Shown: in pieces, positions 39,273 to 48,769 of the stretch
Numbering within the stretch: the stretch's first letter is position 1
How the letters are laid out: every line of letters starts with the position of its first letter
From: an uncultured Maritimibacter sp.
GTDB taxonomy: Bacteria > Pseudomonadota > Alphaproteobacteria > Rhodobacterales > Rhodobacteraceae
Direction: 5' to 3'
Assembly (NCBI GenBank): GCA_913063035.1
Contig: CAJXYS010000012.1
Location: forward strand, 1-64,000
Length of the DNA stretch: 64,000 bases
The notes under the pieces: generated by a model
Databases searched by the model: none
Told to the model about the DNA's origin: nothing
Seen by the model: only the letters and a program-made list of their open reading frames with translations
Position numbers and translations under genes: made by a program

Positions 39273-40090
39273 CCGCCGAAACGCTCGCAGAGATGGCGGT
39301 GGAGGTTCTGACCACCGCCGACGGGCGCGCCAAGACGGCGCTCTCGCGGGCCCACGCGGCGCGCTGGTTCGCCGCGCGCGAGGCCGGCACGCCCTTGCCG
39401 GTCGGCCGCGCCGACCCGCCGCCGCGCCCGGCGCGGCCCGAGAAGCCCGCGCTTCTGTCACCCCGCGAGGTGCCGCGCCGGCGCCCCGGCAGCCCCGAGG
39501 GCCGGATCGCGATCCTTCACGCCATTGCGCATATCGAACTGAACGCCGTCGACCTGCACTGGGACATCATCGCGCGCTTTCCGGACGTGCCGATGCCCAT
39601 GGGTTTCTTCGACGACTGGGCCAAGGCGGCGGACGAGGAATCCAAGCATTTCAACCTTGTCTCGGACTGTCTCGAACGGCTCGGAAGCCATTACGGCGCC
39701 CTGCCCGCTCATGCCGGCATGTGGCGTGCCGCCGAGGACACCGCCGCCGACCTGATGGGCCGGCTCGCCGTGGTGCCCATGGTGCTGGAGGCGCGCGGGC
39801 TCGACGTGACGCCGGGCATGATCGATATCTTCCGCAAGGCCGGCGACGCCGAGGCCGTCGCCGCGCTGGAGACGATCTACGCCGAGGAAGTGAGCCATGT
39901 CGCCTATGGCTCGAAGTGGTTCCATTTCCTGTGCGGACGCCATGACCGCGATCCGAAGACGGTCTTCCACGACCTCGTGCGAACCTATTTCAAGGGCGCG
40001 CTCAAGCCCCCCTTCAACGAGGAAAAGCGCGCCGAGGCCGGGCTGCCGCCCGATTTCTACTGGCCCCTGACCGAGGGGGACGCCAGCTAA
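39269..40090 (+). CDS. DUF455 ferritin-like protein
   Basis: A 273-residue protein of the DUF455 family, with a ferritin-like helical bundle. Candidate metal ligands appear in HAIAHIELNAVDLHWD, DEESKHFNL and YAEEVSHVAYG (a Glu-xx-His pattern twice). The family is distantly related to the MiaE tRNA hydroxylase, but its reaction is not known to me. Translation starts at a GTG that overlaps the bcp stop as GTGA, so it should be coupled to bcp, which hints at a link to oxidative stress or iron. Confidence 0.82.
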   Translation: MTAETLAEMAVEVLTTADGRAKTALSRAHAARWFAAREAGTPLPVGRADPPPRPARPEKPALLSPREVPRRRPGSPEGRIAILHAIAHIELNAVDLHWDIIARFPDVPMPMGFFDDWAKAADEESKHFNLVSDCLERLGSHYGALPAHAGMWRAAEDTAADLMGRLAVVPMVLEARGLDVTPGMIDIFRKAGDAEAVAALETIYAEEVSHVAYGSKWFHFLCGRHDRDPKTVFHDLVRTYFKGALKPPFNEEKRAEAGLPPDFYWPLTEGDAS

Positions 40091-40172
40091 CCCGGTGCTT
40101 AAGGTTTCGGCAGGAATTCGCCGGTTTGCCGCCCCACCTGTGCAAATTGGTCAAAAATCTTGCGCAATACCG

Positions 40173-40190
40173 CGTGGTTAAGTAACCACG
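40173..40190. promoter_or_regulatory. Perfect palindrome upstream of the M23 peptidase/bactofilin unit
   Basis: CGTGGTTA-AG-TAACCACG is an 18-base palindrome, with eight-base arms around AG, about 60 bases before the peptidase start. The arm GTGGTTAA is one base from ATGGTTAA, the complement of the TTAACCAT half-site used by CtrA in Rhodobacterales. It could be an operator for cell-cycle control, but a simple regulator dimer is equally possible. Confidence 0.45.
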
Positions 40191-40251
40191 AACCGGCGCG
40201 ACAGGGGATGAACGTCCTGCGCCACGCTTGGGGGAAACGGGGACAGAGCTC

Positions 40252-41580
40252 TTGGCTTCACGTCTGAAACGGAAGATTCACCTGCTGCTGGAAAAGCGTC
40301 TGCCGGAACAGCGGCTCTTTCTTCGATCCGACCAGGCCACGCGCTATGTCCGGCTCAAATCCTCGACCCAGGCCGCCATGCTCGCGGGCGGCGGCGCCTT
40401 CGTCGCCTGGACGATCCTTGCCACCGCCGTCCTGCTGATGGACTTCGTCGGCACCGACAGCGTCCGCGAACAGGCCCAGCGCGAACGCGAGATCTACGAG
40501 ACCCGGCTGAACGAACTGGCGCTGGCGCGCGACGCCCGCGCCGAGGAAGCCCAGCGCGCGCAGGATCGCTTCTACGTGGCGCTCGAACAGGTTTCGACCC
40601 AGCAGGAGGAACTGCTGGCCTCCGAGGATCGCCGGCGCGAGCTGGAGACCGGGATCGAGGTGATCCAGAAAACCCTGCGCCGCACGATCCGTGAACGCGA
40701 CACCGCGCTGGAACGCGTCGCGGCGCTGGAAACCGAGCTGGCCGAGGTCACCGGCGCCACCGGCAGCGTGGCCGGCCGGAACGCCGAGCTTGCCAACACG
40801 CTCGACGTGGTGGCCGCGGCGCTGACGGATACCGCGGCCCAGCGCGACGGCATCGCCGCCGAGGCGATGAGCCTGGCAGAACGGGTGGATTCGCTGCAGA
40901 TGCAGGCCCGCCTGACCGAGGAGCGCAACAACCGCATCTTCTCGCGGCTCGAGGAGGCGGTGTCGGTCTCGCTCGAACCGCTCGACAAGATGTTCGAGAG
41001 CGCCGGCATTCCCGCCGACAAACTCATCGAGGATGTCCGCCGGAGCTATTCGGGCCAGGGCGGCCCGCTGACGCCGATCTCCTACTCGACCAAGGGCACG
41101 CCGCCCGACGCCACGACGCGCCGCGTCAACGCGCTTCTGGGCCGGCTCGACGAGATCAATCTCTACCGGCTGGCGGTCGACCGCGCACCGCTGGATTTCC
41201 CGGTCAAGGCCGGCTACCGCTTCACCTCGGGCTACGGGCCGCGCAACGGGCGCATGCATGAGGGCATCGACCTTGCCAGCCCGCATGGCACCGGGATCCA
41301 CACCACCGCCGACGGCGTCGTCACCTTTGCCGGCTGGCTGTCGGGCTATGGCAAGCTGGTGAAGATCCGCCACAGCCTCGGCTATGAAACCCGCTACGGC
41401 CATATGAGCCGGATTCGCGTCAAGGTCGGGCAAAGGGTATCGCGTGGCGACCGGATCGGTGATATGGGAAACACGGGCCGGTCGACCGGCACCCACCTCC
41501 ACTATGAAGTCCGGGTCGGCGGGAAGGCCGTCAATCCGATGACATACATCAAGGCTGCGAGAAATGTTTTCCAAAAGTAG
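40252..41580 (+). CDS. M23-family peptidase with coiled-coil, membrane anchored
   Basis: A 442-residue envelope protein: short cytoplasmic start, a membrane helix (about 45-65, around FVAWTILATAVLLMDFV), a long coiled coil (about 75-240), and a C-terminal LytM/M23 domain (about 315-435). The zinc site is seen in GRMHEGIDLASP (His and Asp), RYGHMSRIRV and THLHYEVRV, all intact, so it should cut peptidoglycan cross-links. TTG at 40252 is chosen because GGGGACAG precedes it; another TTG at 40228 has no ribosome-binding site. The end overlaps the bactofilin gene by 17 bases. Confidence 0.87.
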   Translation: MASRLKRKIHLLLEKRLPEQRLFLRSDQATRYVRLKSSTQAAMLAGGGAFVAWTILATAVLLMDFVGTDSVREQAQREREIYETRLNELALARDARAEEAQRAQDRFYVALEQVSTQQEELLASEDRRRELETGIEVIQKTLRRTIRERDTALERVAALETELAEVTGATGSVAGRNAELANTLDVVAAALTDTAAQRDGIAAEAMSLAERVDSLQMQARLTEERNNRIFSRLEEAVSVSLEPLDKMFESAGIPADKLIEDVRRSYSGQGGPLTPISYSTKGTPPDATTRRVNALLGRLDEINLYRLAVDRAPLDFPVKAGYRFTSGYGPRNGRMHEGIDLASPHGTGIHTTADGVVTFAGWLSGYGKLVKIRHSLGYETRYGHMSRIRVKVGQRVSRGDRIGDMGNTGRSTGTHLHYEVRVGGKAVNPMTYIKAARNVFQK

Positions 41581-42148
41581 AATCAACGAGCCCGGTCCCA
41601 AGCAGGCGGGCGAGACGGAGACTTCGAAAACCGAGTCCGCGACCGCGCCGAAGCCGGCCGCCGATACCGGATCCGCGGCGCCGCATTCGACCAAGCCGAA
41701 GCCGTCGCCGTCGGTCCTGTCGTCCGACCTGACGATCAAGGGGAACCTCCGGACCACCGGCGACATCCAGGTCGAGGGCAATGTCGAGGGCGACATCCGC
41801 GCCCATCTGCTGACCGTCGGCGAGGGCGCGACCATCAAGGGCGAGGTCGTCGCCGACGACGTGGTCGTCAACGGCCGCGTGGTCGGTCGCGTGCGCGGCC
41901 TCAAGGTGCGCCTCACCTCCACCGCCCGGGTCGAGGGCGACATCATCCACAAGACCATCGCCATCGAGAGCGGCGCCCATTTCGAGGGCTCGGTCCAGCG
42001 CCAGGACGATCCGCTGAACAACGGCGGCGGCGGCGCCAAGACACAGCAGCCGGCGCAGGGCGGCGGCCAGCCGGCCGCCAAGGCGCAGCAGCCGGCCGGC
42101 TCGGGCGCGGGCGGCGGTCAGTCGGGCGGCAGCGCCAAGAACGGCTGA
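41564..42148 (+). CDS. Bactofilin (polymer-forming cytoskeletal protein)
   Basis: A 194-residue bactofilin. The central beta-helical DUF583 domain (about 50-150) shows the regular hydrophobic and Gly repeat, as in LTIKGNLRTTGDIQVEGNV. The N-terminal 45 residues and the Gln/Gly/Ala/Pro-rich C-terminal 45 residues look disordered. Bactofilins form filaments that position wall-modifying enzymes, and in other alphaproteobacteria they are linked to LmdC-type M23 peptidases. The 17-base overlap with the M23 gene supports the same partnership here. The gene is followed by a strong hairpin. Confidence 0.92.
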   Translation: MFSKSRINEPGPKQAGETETSKTESATAPKPAADTGSAAPHSTKPKPSPSVLSSDLTIKGNLRTTGDIQVEGNVEGDIRAHLLTVGEGATIKGEVVADDVVVNGRVVGRVRGLKVRLTSTARVEGDIIHKTIAIESGAHFEGSVQRQDDPLNNGGGGAKTQQPAQGGGQPAAKAQQPAGSGAGGGQSGGSAKNG

Positions 42149-42173
42149 GACCGCGCACCCACGCAATGGACGG

Positions 42174-42199
42174 ATTTGCGCGCCTTCGGGCGCGCAAAT
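42174..42199. terminator. Long UUCG-loop hairpin after the bactofilin gene
   Basis: An 11-pair perfect stem ATTTGCGCGCC/GGCGCGCAAAT closes on a TTCG tetraloop with a C-G closing pair, an unusually stable RNA loop. It is 25 bases after the bactofilin stop and 50 bases past the stop of the converging DUF2189 gene. A long T tract is missing on both sides, so it may end transcription weakly or mainly protect the 3' end of the mRNA. Confidence 0.6.
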
Positions 42200-42248
42200 T
42201 GTATCTGCCCCGGCCGGACAGCCGCCGCGCGACGGGCATGCCCCCCGT

Positions 42249-43043
42249 TCAGGCCGGCGCGTCCGCGAAGGTCACCGCCCGGCGGTAGAGATGCCAGGTC
42301 GCGTGCCCCAGCACCGGCAGCGCGACGAACAGCCCCAGGAAGAAGGGCAGCATCCCCACGGCCAGGCTGGCGACGATCAGCCCCGCCCAGATCATCATCA
42401 CCGGGAAGTTCCGCGTCACCAGCGAGAAACTCGCGATCATCGCCGTCACGAAATCCAGTTCGCGGTCGAGCAGCATCGGCAGCGACACCACGGTGACCGA
42501 GAACAGCACGAAGGCGAAGCCGGCGCCGATCGCCGAGCCGACGGCCAGCATGCTCAGCCCGTTGGCGGTGAAGAACACCTCGAAAGAGGTCGAGACGTTC
42601 GTCATCACCTGCAGCCCCATGAACAGCGCGAAGATCATGTGGCCGATGAACACCCAGACCAGGAAGATGAAGATGATCACCGTCGACATGGACGGGATCT
42701 GGCGGTTCTTCTCGCGCAGCACGACGCCCAGAACCTCGCCCCAGGGCAGGTCGGCCCCGGCTTCGAGCCGGCGGCTGACCTCGTAGAGCCCGACCGCCGC
42801 GAAGGGCGCGATCAGCGGAAAGGCCACCATCAGCGGCAGCGCCCAGACCAGGTTGCCAGGCGGCACCAGCAGCAGGAACAGCGCCATGCCGCCAAGCACG
42901 TAGACGCCGCTGAAGAACAGCCCGAAGGCCGGCGCGCGGGTGAAATCCCGCCATCCCAGCCGCAGCGCCTCGGCGATGTCGGCGGTGGAGACCTCGCGGA
43001 TCTCTGGCGGCGCCGAAGGCGCCGCGGGCGCGGTATCGGTCAT
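42249..43043 (-). CDS. DUF2189 integral membrane protein
   Basis: A 264-residue membrane protein with about six hydrophobic helices. The N-terminal cytoplasmic part contains REVSTADIAEALRLGWRDF, the DUF2189 entry motif, and the C-terminus has LGHATWHLYRRAV. In Rhodobacterales, related DUF2189 proteins occur near respiratory-oxidase genes, but none are adjacent here. Function unknown. It converges on the bactofilin gene and is followed upstream by prfB after about 170 bases, which hold nothing recognisable. Confidence 0.85.
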   Translation of the reverse strand: MTDTAPAAPSAPPEIREVSTADIAEALRLGWRDFTRAPAFGLFFSGVYVLGGMALFLLLVPPGNLVWALPLMVAFPLIAPFAAVGLYEVSRRLEAGADLPWGEVLGVVLREKNRQIPSMSTVIIFIFLVWVFIGHMIFALFMGLQVMTNVSTSFEVFFTANGLSMLAVGSAIGAGFAFVLFSVTVVSLPMLLDRELDFVTAMIASFSLVTRNFPVMMIWAGLIVASLAVGMLPFFLGLFVALPVLGHATWHLYRRAVTFADAPA

Positions 43044-43215
43044 GTCGTCGTCCTCCCTCTGTATAGAGGGATGATTTCCCCGCCGCCCGGTTCGGTCAAG
43101 CCCCCTGCCGCGGGCCGGGGCTGTGGCCGTGCAAAGACGGACCCGCCCGGATCAGGCGCCGGGGGCCTTGCCGATCATTTGCTTGCGTGGGTCCGGGGCG
43201 GGTCGCGCCGGGTGG

Positions 43216-44343
43216 TCAGGCATCCGCCTGGGCCTCGGCCCGGGACTTGCCGGTGACGTCCAGCGCCAGCGTCGCGGCCATGAACCGGTCGAGATCGCCG
43301 TCGAGCACGCCGGAGGTGTCCGAGGTCTCCACGCCGGTGCGCAGGTCCTTCACCATCTGGTAGGGTTGCAGCACGTAAGAGCGGATCTGGTTGCCCCAGC
43401 CCGCCTCGCCCTTGGCCTCGTGCGCCTCCTGGATGGAGGCGGTGCGCTTTTCCAGCTCCATCTGGTAGAGCCGCGATTTCAGTGCCTTCATGGCGATGTC
43501 GCGGTTCTGGTGCTGGGATTTCTCGGAACTGGTAACCACGATGCCGGTGGGGATGTGGGTGATCCGCACCGCCGAATCCGTCGTGTTCACGTGCTGGCCG
43601 CCCGCGCCGGAACTGCGGTAGGTGTCGACGCGGATATCGGCGGGGTTCACCTCGATCTCGATGTTGTCGTCCACCACCGGGTAAACCCAGACCGAGCTGA
43701 AGGAGGTATGCCGGCGCGCCGCGCTGTCATAGGGCGAGATCCGCACCAGGCGGTGCACGCCGGATTCGGATTTCAGCCAGCCATAAGCGTTCGGGCCGCT
43801 GATCTTGTAGGTGGCCGAACGGATGCCGGCCTCGTCGCCCGCGCTCTCGGCCTGCAGCTCGACCTTGTAGCCATGGGCCTCGGCCCAGCGCACATACATC
43901 CGCGCCAGCATCGCCGCCCAGTCGCAGCTCTCGGTGCCGCCGGCGCCGGCGTTGATCTCGAGATAGGTATCGTTGCCGTCGGCTTCGCCGTCGAGCAGCG
44001 CCTCGATCTCTTTCTGCGCCGCCTTCTCGGCCAGCGCCTTCAGCGCCGTCTCGGCCTCCTTGATGACGTCCTCGTCACCTTCGGCTTCGCCCATGTCGAT
44101 AAGCTCGACATTGTCCTCGAGATCCTGCGCGATGCCCTTGACGGTGTCGATCGCGTCGACGAGCTGCTGGCGGTCGCGCATCAGCTTCTGGGCGCGCGCC
44201 GGATCGTTCCAGAGCTCCGGATCCTCGGTCATCGCGTTGAATTCTTCCAGGCGGTGCCCGGCCGTCTCCCAGCCCACGCGCTGCTTCAGAAGCTCCAGCG
44301 ATTTCTCGATCTTCTCGACGGTGTTCTGCGCCTCGGCACGCAT
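43216..44343 (-). CDS. prfB: Peptide chain release factor 2
   Basis: A 375-residue release factor for UGA and UAA stop codons. The GGQ loop is in [19 protein letters not shown], and the codon-recognition tripeptide region reads [17 protein letters not shown], with SPY where E. coli has SPF. The frame is continuous from the ATG at 44343, so the self-regulatory frameshift of many prfB genes is absent. It is the third gene of a row with mrcA (80 bases upstream) and amiC. Confidence 0.95.
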   Translation of the reverse strand: MRAEAQNTVEKIEKSLELLKQRVGWETAGHRLEEFNAMTEDPELWNDPARAQKLMRDRQQLVDAIDTVKGIAQDLEDNVELIDMGEAEGDEDVIKEAETALKALAEKAAQKEIEALLDGEADGNDTYLEINAGAGGTESCDWAAMLARMYVRWAEAHGYKVELQAESAGDEAGIRSATYKISGPNAYGWLKSESGVHRLVRISPYDSAARRHTSFSSVWVYPVVDDNIEIEVNPADIRVDTYRSSGAGGQHVNTTDSAVRITHIPTGIVVTSSEKSQHQNRDIAMKALKSRLYQMELEKRTASIQEAHEAKGEAGWGNQIRSYVLQPYQMVKDLRTGVETSDTSGVLDGDLDRFMAATLALDVTGKSRAEAQADA

Positions 44344-44422
44344 GGGGGGGCCACTCCTGGCAAGGATCTGTCAGACGCCGGTTGTAATCCCGCACCGGGG
44401 TCGCGGCAACCCCGGCCGCCGG

Positions 44423-46969
44423 TCAGTAGAGTCCGCCGGCCGACATCGAGCCGAAGCTCGTCGTGTTGCCGCCCTCCGTGGCACCGTCCCCGGCGGTGCC
44501 GTCGCGCGCCAGGCCGTCGAGCCCCTCTTCATCGCGGCGGCCGGGCTCTTCGCCGGGATTGAACATCGGCAGGTTGGAGCCCATCGCGAAACCGCCGTCC
44601 ACGACGTTCAGAACGCCGTAGAGCGGCTCGTCGCCCTCGCGGAAATACTCGGCCACCACGTTCGGCCCGCTGGCGTCGTTCGGCAGGCGCTCGCCGGTGT
44701 AGCGGTCGATCTTGACGTAGCGCCCGCCCGGCGGCGTCTTGAAGCTGGAACCGCCGTAAAGGTCCACCGCCCTCTGCATGAAGGCGTTGAAGACCGGTGC
44801 GCACATGGACCCGCCAAAGGCCCCGCGACCCAGCGGCTCGGGCCGGTCCATGCCCATGTAGCAGCCCGCCACGATGTTGGAGGTGAAGCCGATGAACCAG
44901 ACGTCCTTGGCATCGTTGGTGGTGCCGGTCTTGCCGGCCGTTGGCACGCCCAGGTTGACCCGCCCGGCGGCGGTGCCCCGCTCGACGACCCCCGTCATCA
45001 TGGACCGCAACTGGTGCGCCGTGATGGCATCGATCACCCGCGTCCGGTTCGAGACCAGCGTCGGCGGCTCGCCCCGGCTCAGCCGCGGGCTGCGGCAGTC
45101 GAGGCAGTCCCGACTGTCGTGGCGGTAGATGGTGCGCCCCCAGCGATCCTGCACCCGGTCGACCAGCGTGGGCTCGACCCGTTCGCCGCCATTGGCGAAC
45201 ATCGCATAGGCCGCCACCATGTCGAAGAGCGTGGTCTCCTGGCTGCCCAGCGCATTGGCGAGGTAAGGCTGCAAATCCTCGTAGACGCCGAAGCGCTCGG
45301 CATATTCCGCGACGGTCTCCATGCCGATTTCCTGGGCCAGCCGGATCGTCATCAGGTTCCGCGACCGCTCGATGCCGGTGCGCAGCGGCGTCGGCCCGTA
45401 GAACTTGCGGCTCGCGTTGCGCGGCCGCCAGATGCCGTCGGCGGTCTCGACCTCGATGGGCGCGTCGATCACGATCGTGGCCGGCGTGTAGCCGGAATCG
45501 AGCGCCGCCGCATAAACCAGCGGCTTGAAGGCGGAGCCGGGCTGCCGGGTCGCCTGGGTCGCGCGGTTGAAGACCGAGTCCTGGTAGGAAAACCCGCCCT
45601 GCATCGCCAGAACGCGGCCCGTCTCGACGTCCATCGCCATGAAGCCGCCCTGGATTTCCGGGATCTGGCGCAGCGAGAACTGGACGATCTCCCCCGCGTC
45701 GTCGCGCTCGGCGCGCACATGGACGACATCGCCCACCGCCAGCACGTCGGCCGGGTGCCGCGCGCCGCCGATCCAGGCGGCGTCGCCGGCCGGGATCCGG
45801 TGCCCGCCCTGGCGCGTCTCTACGCCCTCGACGCCGATCACGGCCTCGGCCCCGTCGATGTCCAGCACCACCGCCGGCGCCCAGCCGGCGATGTCGCGCG
45901 CCATGTCCACCGCGCGCAGCGCTTCCCGCCAGAGCCGTTCCTCGGCCAGCTTCGCCGGGTCGATCCGGGCCAGGGGCCCGCGCCATTCGCCCTGGGCGCG
46001 ATCGTATTTCTCCAGCCCCGCCCGCAGCTCGCGCGCCGCCACGGTCTGCAACTCCGGATCGACCGTCGCGCGGATCGCAAGCCCGCCGCCGAAGAATTCG
46101 TCCTCGCTGTAGCGGTCCGAGAGCTGGCGTCGGATCTCGTCGGTGAAATAATCCCGCGGGGGCAGCGTCGACTTGAAGGAGGCGATCGCCCCGCCCTGCA
46201 CGGTCACGAGATCGCTGGCCCGCGCCGCCTGGTAGCGCGCCTCGTCGATATAGCCGTTCTCGAACATCTCGCGCAGCACGAAGTTGCGCCGGTCGATCGC
46301 CGCCGCCTTTTCGCGGACGGGATGATAGTTCGACGGGGCCTTGGGCAACGCGGCGAGATAGGCGGCCTCGGCCGGTGTCAGCTCTTCGAGGGTCTTGTTG
46401 AAATAGGTCTGCGCGGCGGCCGCGACCCCGTAGGAGTTCTGCCCCAGGAAGATCTCGTTGAGGTAGAGCTCGAGGATCTCTTCCTTGCTGAGCGTTTCCT
46501 CGAGGCGGGTGGCGAGGATGATCTCCTTGATCTTGCGCTCGCCCGTGCGGTCACCGGAGAGCAGAAAGTTCTTCATCACCTGCTGCGTGATCGTCGAGGC
46601 GCCGCGCAGCGTTTCGCCGCGGGTGCGGATCGCGTCGATCAGCGCCGAGACCATGCCCCGGGCATCATAGCCCTTGTGAATGTAGAAATTCTTGTCCTCC
46701 GCCGAGATGAAGGCGTGCTTGACCAGCTCGGGGATGTCCTCGGAGGCGGTGAAGAGACGCCGCTCTTCCGCGAACTCGTCCATCAGCCGGCCTTCGCCGG
46801 AATAGATGCGGCTGATGGTGGGCGGCGCGTATTGCGCCAGTTGCTCGTGGTTCGGCAGGTCGCGCGAATACATCCAGAGCACGGCCCCGATGGTGAAGGC
46901 CGCCATCACCAGACCGATGGTGATCCAGCTGAAGATGAACCCGAAGAATGACAGGATGGCCCGGATCAC
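44423..46969 (-). CDS. mrcA: Penicillin-binding protein 1A (bifunctional transglycosylase/transpeptidase)
   Basis: An 848-residue class A PBP that polymerises and cross-links peptidoglycan. It has an N-terminal membrane anchor (about 8-32), a glycosyltransferase domain with EDKNFYIHKGYDARGM and GASTITQQVMKNFLLSGD, an OB-like insert, and the transpeptidase domain with RQPGSAFKPLVYAAAL (SxxK Ser), SRNLMT and GKTGTTNDAKDVWFIGFT (KTGT). Order and length are normal for PBP1A. It lies between amiC and prfB on the same strand, about 134 bases after amiC. Confidence 0.95.
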   Translation of the reverse strand: MIRAILSFFGFIFSWITIGLVMAAFTIGAVLWMYSRDLPNHEQLAQYAPPTISRIYSGEGRLMDEFAEERRLFTASEDIPELVKHAFISAEDKNFYIHKGYDARGMVSALIDAIRTRGETLRGASTITQQVMKNFLLSGDRTGERKIKEIILATRLEETLSKEEILELYLNEIFLGQNSYGVAAAAQTYFNKTLEELTPAEAAYLAALPKAPSNYHPVREKAAAIDRRNFVLREMFENGYIDEARYQAARASDLVTVQGGAIASFKSTLPPRDYFTDEIRRQLSDRYSEDEFFGGGLAIRATVDPELQTVAARELRAGLEKYDRAQGEWRGPLARIDPAKLAEERLWREALRAVDMARDIAGWAPAVVLDIDGAEAVIGVEGVETRQGGHRIPAGDAAWIGGARHPADVLAVGDVVHVRAERDDAGEIVQFSLRQIPEIQGGFMAMDVETGRVLAMQGGFSYQDSVFNRATQATRQPGSAFKPLVYAAALDSGYTPATIVIDAPIEVETADGIWRPRNASRKFYGPTPLRTGIERSRNLMTIRLAQEIGMETVAEYAERFGVYEDLQPYLANALGSQETTLFDMVAAYAMFANGGERVEPTLVDRVQDRWGRTIYRHDSRDCLDCRSPRLSRGEPPTLVSNRTRVIDAITAHQLRSMMTGVVERGTAAGRVNLGVPTAGKTGTTNDAKDVWFIGFTSNIVAGCYMGMDRPEPLGRGAFGGSMCAPVFNAFMQRAVDLYGGSSFKTPPGGRYVKIDRYTGERLPNDASGPNVVAEYFREGDEPLYGVLNVVDGGFAMGSNLPMFNPGEEPGRRDEEGLDGLARDGTAGDGATEGGNTTSFGSMSAGGLY

Positions 46970-47103
46970 GGCTTGCCCCTTTGCAGCACAGGGTCCCTAT
47001 ATAGGCAGGCCGGCAACGCCCGTCAAAAGCCCATGCGTCCGTCTCAGCCGAATCTCGCCACACCGTGACCACGCGCGGGGATCCGGCCATGCGCGGCGCC
47101 GGG

Positions 47104-48345
47104 TCAGCGCCTGAGCAGCTCCGCCTCGGCCGCGTCCTCGATCGCCCAGGCGTCGAGCCCCGCCAGGATGCCGGCGGCCGCGCGCGCGCGCCAAGCGGGA
47201 TCGGTCAGGTTCGCGAGGTCGCGCGGGCTCGACATGAAGCCCACCTCGATCAGCGCCGAGGGAATCTCGGGGCCCTTCAATACCGAGAACCCGGCCTTGA
47301 GCCACGGCCGCTTGTGCAGCTCGGCCGTGGCCGCGCCCAGCCCCTCGACGAGCCTCTGGGCCAGCCGCTCGGACCGGGGGACGGTCTCGGTCCGGGCCAG
47401 GTCCATCAGCACGCCCGCCACCATGTCCCCCTGGTCGCCGAGATCGACCCCTGCCAGCAGGTCATCGCGGTCGTGGCGTTCGGCCAGTTCGGCCGCTGCC
47501 GCGTTCGAGGCGGTCTCGGACAGGGTATAGATCGTGGCGCCGCGTGCGTGACCCTCTGGCAGCGCGTCGGCATGGAGCGACAGGAACACGTCCGCTCCGG
47601 CCGCGCGGGCCCGGCTCACCCGGGCCTGAAGCGGCACGAAAACGTCCTCGGTCCGGGTCAGGATCACCTCGTAACGTCCAGACAAAACGAGCTTTTCCTG
47701 CAATTCCCGTGCGAAGGTCAGCATCAGGTCCGCCTCGTCGTGCCCGCCATACTGGGCGCCGGGGTCGATACCGCCATGGCCGGGGTCGATCACGACGATG
47801 AGGGGCCGGTCGCCGGTCTGGCGCCGCTTCGGCGGCGGCGCGGGGGCCGGTCCCTCGGGCCAGAGCGCCCCGGGCGGCGCGCCCGCCGCGGCGGCGAAGT
47901 CCTCGGCCGGCACGGGGGCGAGCCGGATGTCGATCCGCGCGCTGCCCGCGGCGGGATCGGTCGTCATGCCCGCCGCCGCCACGCCGAGCGGCGCGTCGAG
48001 ATCGAGCACGAGCCGCGACCAGCCGGCGCGGAACGCCCCCATCCGGAGCGCGGAGATCCCCGGCGCCGCGCCGAGCGCGTCCGGGGTCAGCCCGTCGAGC
48101 CGCGTCTGGCGCAGATCGACCACCAGCCGCCGCGGCGCATCCAGCGTGAAGACCCGCCACGGCACCGCCTGCGTCAGCTGCAGCGACAGCCCGACGCCCG
48201 CGCCCGCGGCGCGCAGGGCGCTGCCCTCCGCCGCCAGCCGCGCACGGGCCGTCAGCTCGTCCGCGGCCGTGCCGGACCCCGGCAAAACCGCCATCAAGAG
48301 CGCAGCCACCGCCGCGCGCAAGGCCTGGCCAAACTGCCCGAACAT
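47104..48345 (-). CDS. amiC: N-acetylmuramoyl-L-alanine amidase, AmiC type
   Basis: A 413-residue exported amidase that removes peptides from glycan strands during cell separation. It has a signal peptide (about 1-28, ending GSGTAADE), an AMIN domain (about 55-150, LDAPRRLVVDLRQTRLDG) for targeting to septal wall, and an Amidase_3 domain (about 185-405). Zinc ligands are in VIDPGHGGIDPGA, ARELQEKL (the Glu) and VFLSLHADAL, with the catalytic Glu in SALIEVGFMSS. It is first in a row with mrcA and prfB, and divergent from rne across a long leader. Confidence 0.92.
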   Translation of the reverse strand: MFGQFGQALRAAVAALLMAVLPGSGTAADELTARARLAAEGSALRAAGAGVGLSLQLTQAVPWRVFTLDAPRRLVVDLRQTRLDGLTPDALGAAPGISALRMGAFRAGWSRLVLDLDAPLGVAAAGMTTDPAAGSARIDIRLAPVPAEDFAAAAGAPPGALWPEGPAPAPPPKRRQTGDRPLIVVIDPGHGGIDPGAQYGGHDEADLMLTFARELQEKLVLSGRYEVILTRTEDVFVPLQARVSRARAAGADVFLSLHADALPEGHARGATIYTLSETASNAAAAELAERHDRDDLLAGVDLGDQGDMVAGVLMDLARTETVPRSERLAQRLVEGLGAATAELHKRPWLKAGFSVLKGPEIPSALIEVGFMSSPRDLANLTDPAWRARAAAGILAGLDAWAIEDAAEAELLRR

Positions 48346-48769
48346 GCCCGTATCCGCCCCGTTTTTCGCCTGCCTTATACGCCCGCGTCCCGGGGAAAAA
48401 CAGCATTGTCATTTCCCGGCGAAACCCGCTATGGTCTCCGGACGGTGGCAGCCATCCGATTTTTGACGCACCACCGCACAGGTTTCGCTGTTCAGTAGAT
48501 GCATTGCGCGCGACGCCAAGGCAGCGCCGGACAGACCGATCAGGCCGAAAGGCCAACGCGCCGCCCGCTGGACGGGCGCAGACAAGCATGATGCCGCACC
48601 GGCATCGGAGAAGAAACGCGATGAGACGCGACGGGCAAGAGACATACGCAACCGGGCCGGCCAGCGCCGCCCCCCGTGCGTGCCCGGCGTCGCCGATCGC
48701 CCAGACACGACAGGTTCCTCCCGCCCGCACCGCAAGGCGCCGGGCCGCAGGGACATGCGAAGAGATTAC
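48346..48769 (+). other. Long intergenic leader upstream of RNase E gene
   Basis: These 424 bases between amiC and rne have no convincing protein frame. A TTGACG at 48463-48468 is a possible -35 element directed at rne, although the -10 is unclear. Downstream lie a GGCC-GAAA-GGCC hairpin with a GNRA loop (48543-48554) and a six-pair hairpin CGCCCG/CGGGCG (48562-48578). A structured leader fits RNase E, whose mRNA in E. coli is cut by its own product through leader hairpins. Confidence 0.5.

Noticed and set aside
43216..44343. Programmed +1 frameshift in prfB
   Set aside because: The frame is open from the first ATG to the stop without an internal UGA or a slippery CTT-TGA, so no frameshift is needed.
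43973..46951. A plus-strand frame of 992 codons opposite mrcA
   Set aside because: Antisense shadow of a clear class A penicillin-binding protein.
48409..48756. Minus-strand frame of 115 codons in the rne leader
   Set aside because: Composition is unlike the proteins of this genome, no ribosome-binding site or family signal was found, and a leader with hairpins explains the region better.
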